This document shows positions 8,579-10,307 of a DNA stretch of 10,307 nt, piece after piece (positions within the stretch are counted from its first letter, which is position 1; the number at the start of each line of letters is the position of its first letter). The translations under genes and the position numbers were made by a program. The notes below the pieces were generated by a model. That model saw only the letters and a list, made by a program, of their open reading frames with translations. It was not told the DNA's origin and searched no databases. Origin of the DNA: Herminiimonas sp. (GTDB lineage Bacteria; Pseudomonadota; Gammaproteobacteria; Burkholderiales; Burkholderiaceae); the NCBI GenBank assembly GCA_014377155.1, contig JACMQD010000361.1:1-10307 (forward strand), read 5' to 3'.

Positions 8579-10307
8579 CGGGCCGCCGCTTGCTGCTCGT
8601 TGCAGCGCTCATTGCTGCGGTAGCGGCCTACTTCGTGTTCGATCTCGGGCGCTTTACCAGCCTCGATTATTTCAAGAGCCAGCAACTCGCCATCGAAACC
8701 TGGCGTGTGGCCAATCCGGTCAAGGCTGCGCTGGGATTTTTCATGCTCTACATCGGCGTGACCGGCCTTTCGCTGCCGGGCGCGGCGGTGCTGACACTGA
8801 TCGGTGGTGCCGTATTCGGCTTGTTGTGGGGTTTGCTGCTGGTGTCGTTCGCGTCCTCGATCGGCGCGACGCTGGCCATGCTGGCGTCGCGTTTCCTGTT
8901 GCAGGACTGGGTTCAGAAGCGCTTCGGCGAAAAGCTTCGCACCATTAATGCCGGCGTCGAAAAGGAGGGCGGACTGTACCTGTTCACCTTGCGCCTGGTG
9001 CCGGCGTTTCCGTTCTTCGCCATTAACCTGCTGATGGGCCTGACGCCGATCAAGGTACGTACTTTCTATTGGGTCAGCCAAATCGGTATGCTGGCCGGCA
9101 CGGCCGTATTCGTCAACGCTGGCACACAATTGGCGCGTGTCGATTCAGTGGCAGGCATCCTGTCGCCGACACTGATTGGCTCGTTCGTCCTGTTGGGGAT
9201 TTTTCCATTAATTGCCAAGAAAATCCTCGACGTTGTCTCAGCGCGAAGGGTCTACAAGGGCTATACAAGGCCGGCGCGCTATGACTGCAACATGCTAGTC
9301 ATCGGTGCCGGCTCGGCGGGACTCGTAACCGCCTATATCGCCGCAGCCGTCAAGGCCAAGGTCACGCTGGTCGAACGCCACAAGCTGGGCGGCGATTGTC
9401 TCTACACCGGCTGCGTGCCATCGAAAGCGCTGATCCGCTCGGCCAGATTGCTGTCGCACATTCGTCGTTCGGCCGAGTTCGGTGTGCGCAGCGCAGAGGC
9501 CCAGTTCGATTTCGCGGAGATCATGCAGCGGGTACAAGATGTCATTACGCGTATCGAACCGCACGACTCGGTCGAACGCTATACCTCGCTCGGCGTCGAT
9601 GTCATTGCCGGCTCGGCAAAGATCGTCTCGCCGTGGGAAGTGGACGTCACGCGCGACGACAAATCGGTGCAAAGGCTGGCAACCCGCAGCATCGTCATCG
9701 CTACCGGCGCGCGCCCGTTCGTGCCGCCGATTCCCGGCATCGACGACAGTGGCTACGTCACTTCCGACACAGTGTGGAACCTGCGCGTATTGCCAAAACG
9801 ACTGGTGGTGCTCGGCGGTGGTCCGATCGGTGCCGAACTGGCACAAAGTTTCGCCCGAATGGGGTCGACCGTGACGCAGGTCGAGATGGCGCCGCGTCTG
9901 CTGATGCGCGAAGACGAAGAAATATCGACGATAGTAGTCGAACGGTTTCGCCACGAAGGTATTACGGTCCTACTGGGTCACAAGGCCAGTCGCTTCGTAA
10001 ACCAAGGCGGCGAAAAGATTCTCATCACGGAACATGACGGCAGCGAAATACACATCCCGTTCGACGTCGTGCTGGTCGCGGTCGGGCGCAGCGCCAACCT
10101 GAAAGGCTATGGTCTCGAAGAACTCGGCATCGTCGCCGAGCGCACCGTCGAAACCAACGAATACCTGCAAACCAGGTATCCGAATATCTATGCCGCGGGC
10201 GACGTCGCCGGACCGTTCCAGTTCACCCATGTCGCTGCCCATCAAGCCTGGTATGCGGCTGTCAACGGGCTGTTCGCGCCGTTCAAGAAATTCAAGGCAG
10301 ATTATTC
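8575..10307 (+). CDS. TVP38/TMEM64 membrane domain fused to FAD pyridine-nucleotide disulphide oxidoreductase (3' end outside window)
   Basis: An uninterrupted frame encodes a membrane domain joined to a mercuric-reductase-like flavoenzyme; 577 residues are visible and no stop is reached. Residues 6-22 form a membrane segment. The TVP38/TMEM64 (VTT/DedA-like) domain follows at about 50-215, including SFASSIGATLAMLASRF (91-107) and FTLRLVPAFPFFAIN (137-151). The enzyme part begins near 236: FAD-binding GAGSAG (244-249), redox-active CLYTGC (Cys275, Cys280), NAD(P)-binding GGGPIGAE (414-421) and AAGDVAG (540-546). There is no N-terminal heavy-metal-binding domain as in many MerA proteins, and the dimerisation domain lies beyond the window. 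Membrane tethering suggests a quinone, thiol or metal substrate near the membrane, but the substrate is unknown. The start is uncertain: GTG 8575 is favoured for its overlap with the upstream ORF; GTG 8530 and TTG 8542 are alternatives, and an in-frame stop at 8467-8469 limits extension. Confidence 0.9.
   Translation, partial: MTGRRLLLVAALIAAVAAYFVFDLGRFTSLDYFKSQQLAIETWRVANPVKAALGFFMLYIGVTGLSLPGAAVLTLIGGAVFGLLWGLLLVSFASSIGATLAMLASRFLLQDWVQKRFGEKLRTINAGVEKEGGLYLFTLRLVPAFPFFAINLLMGLTPIKVRTFYWVSQIGMLAGTAVFVNAGTQLARVDSVAGILSPTLIGSFVLLGIFPLIAKKILDVVSARRVYKGYTRPARYDCNMLVIGAGSAGLVTAYIAAAVKAKVTLVERHKLGGDCLYTGCVPSKALIRSARLLSHIRRSAEFGVRSAEAQFDFAEIMQRVQDVITRIEPHDSVERYTSLGVDVIAGSAKIVSPWEVDVTRDDKSVQRLATRSIVIATGARPFVPPIPGIDDSGYVTSDTVWNLRVLPKRLVVLGGGPIGAELAQSFARMGSTVTQVEMAPRLLMREDEEISTIVVERFRHEGITVLLGHKASRFVNQGGEKILITEHDGSEIHIPFDVVLVAVGRSANLKGYGLEELGIVAERTVETNEYLQTRYPNIYAAGDVAGPFQFTHVAAHQAWYAAVNGLFAPFKKFKADY

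Noticed and set aside
8359..9129. A 256-codon minus-strand open frame opposite the TVP38 region
   Set aside because: Its product is Gln/Arg/His-rich and typical of an antisense shadow; the plus strand carries conserved TVP38 motifs here.
9295..9954. A 219-codon minus-strand open frame opposite the flavoenzyme domain
   Set aside because: The plus strand has intact FAD, CxxxxC and NAD(P) motifs over the same bases; the antisense product has no family features.

Overview
The window looks like an ordinary stretch of a betaproteobacterial chromosome. Protein sequences and gene content point to Burkholderiales, probably the Oxalobacteraceae (Herminiimonas/Janthinobacterium-like); this is inferred from family resemblance and moderately high GC, not from a search. 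No rRNA, tRNA, CRISPR array, insertion sequence or phage gene is visible.

Layout: (1) 1-2295 (+) is the C-terminal two thirds of ribonuclease E (rne): the end of the catalytic domain with the Zn-link cysteines, then a long disordered, repeat-rich tail. It ends in a 3' hairpin and a clear Rho-independent terminator (2351-2375). (2) 2457-3797 (+) is a two-domain chromate transporter (chrA), preceded by a short leader with an inverted repeat. (3) 3847-4953 (+) moaA and 4946-5539 (+) mobA overlap by 8 nt and encode an early and a late step of molybdenum cofactor synthesis. (4) The minus strand carries three genes in the same direction: a degenerate GGDEF protein (8179-7553), a group 2 truncated haemoglobin (7479-7069) and rmuC (7016-5562). 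The rmuC end converges with mobA across 22 bp. (5) A divergent intergenic region (8180-8446) separates these from a plus-strand unit. That unit has a possible 43-codon upstream ORF (8447-8578), whose stop overlaps by GTGA the likely start of a TVP38/TMEM64-FAD oxidoreductase fusion, which runs off the window end.

Most genes are housekeeping or widely distributed accessory genes with intact motifs. I did not find a convincing undescribed multigene system. The most interesting items are: the GGDEF protein, which has lost its catalytic signature (DSQRF in place of GGDEF) but keeps an RxxD at the exact inhibitory-site spacing, so it may bind rather than make c-di-GMP; the membrane-flavoenzyme fusion and its unusual start; the low-complexity repeats and putative membrane helix in the RNase E tail; and several inverted repeats in leaders and intergenic gaps.
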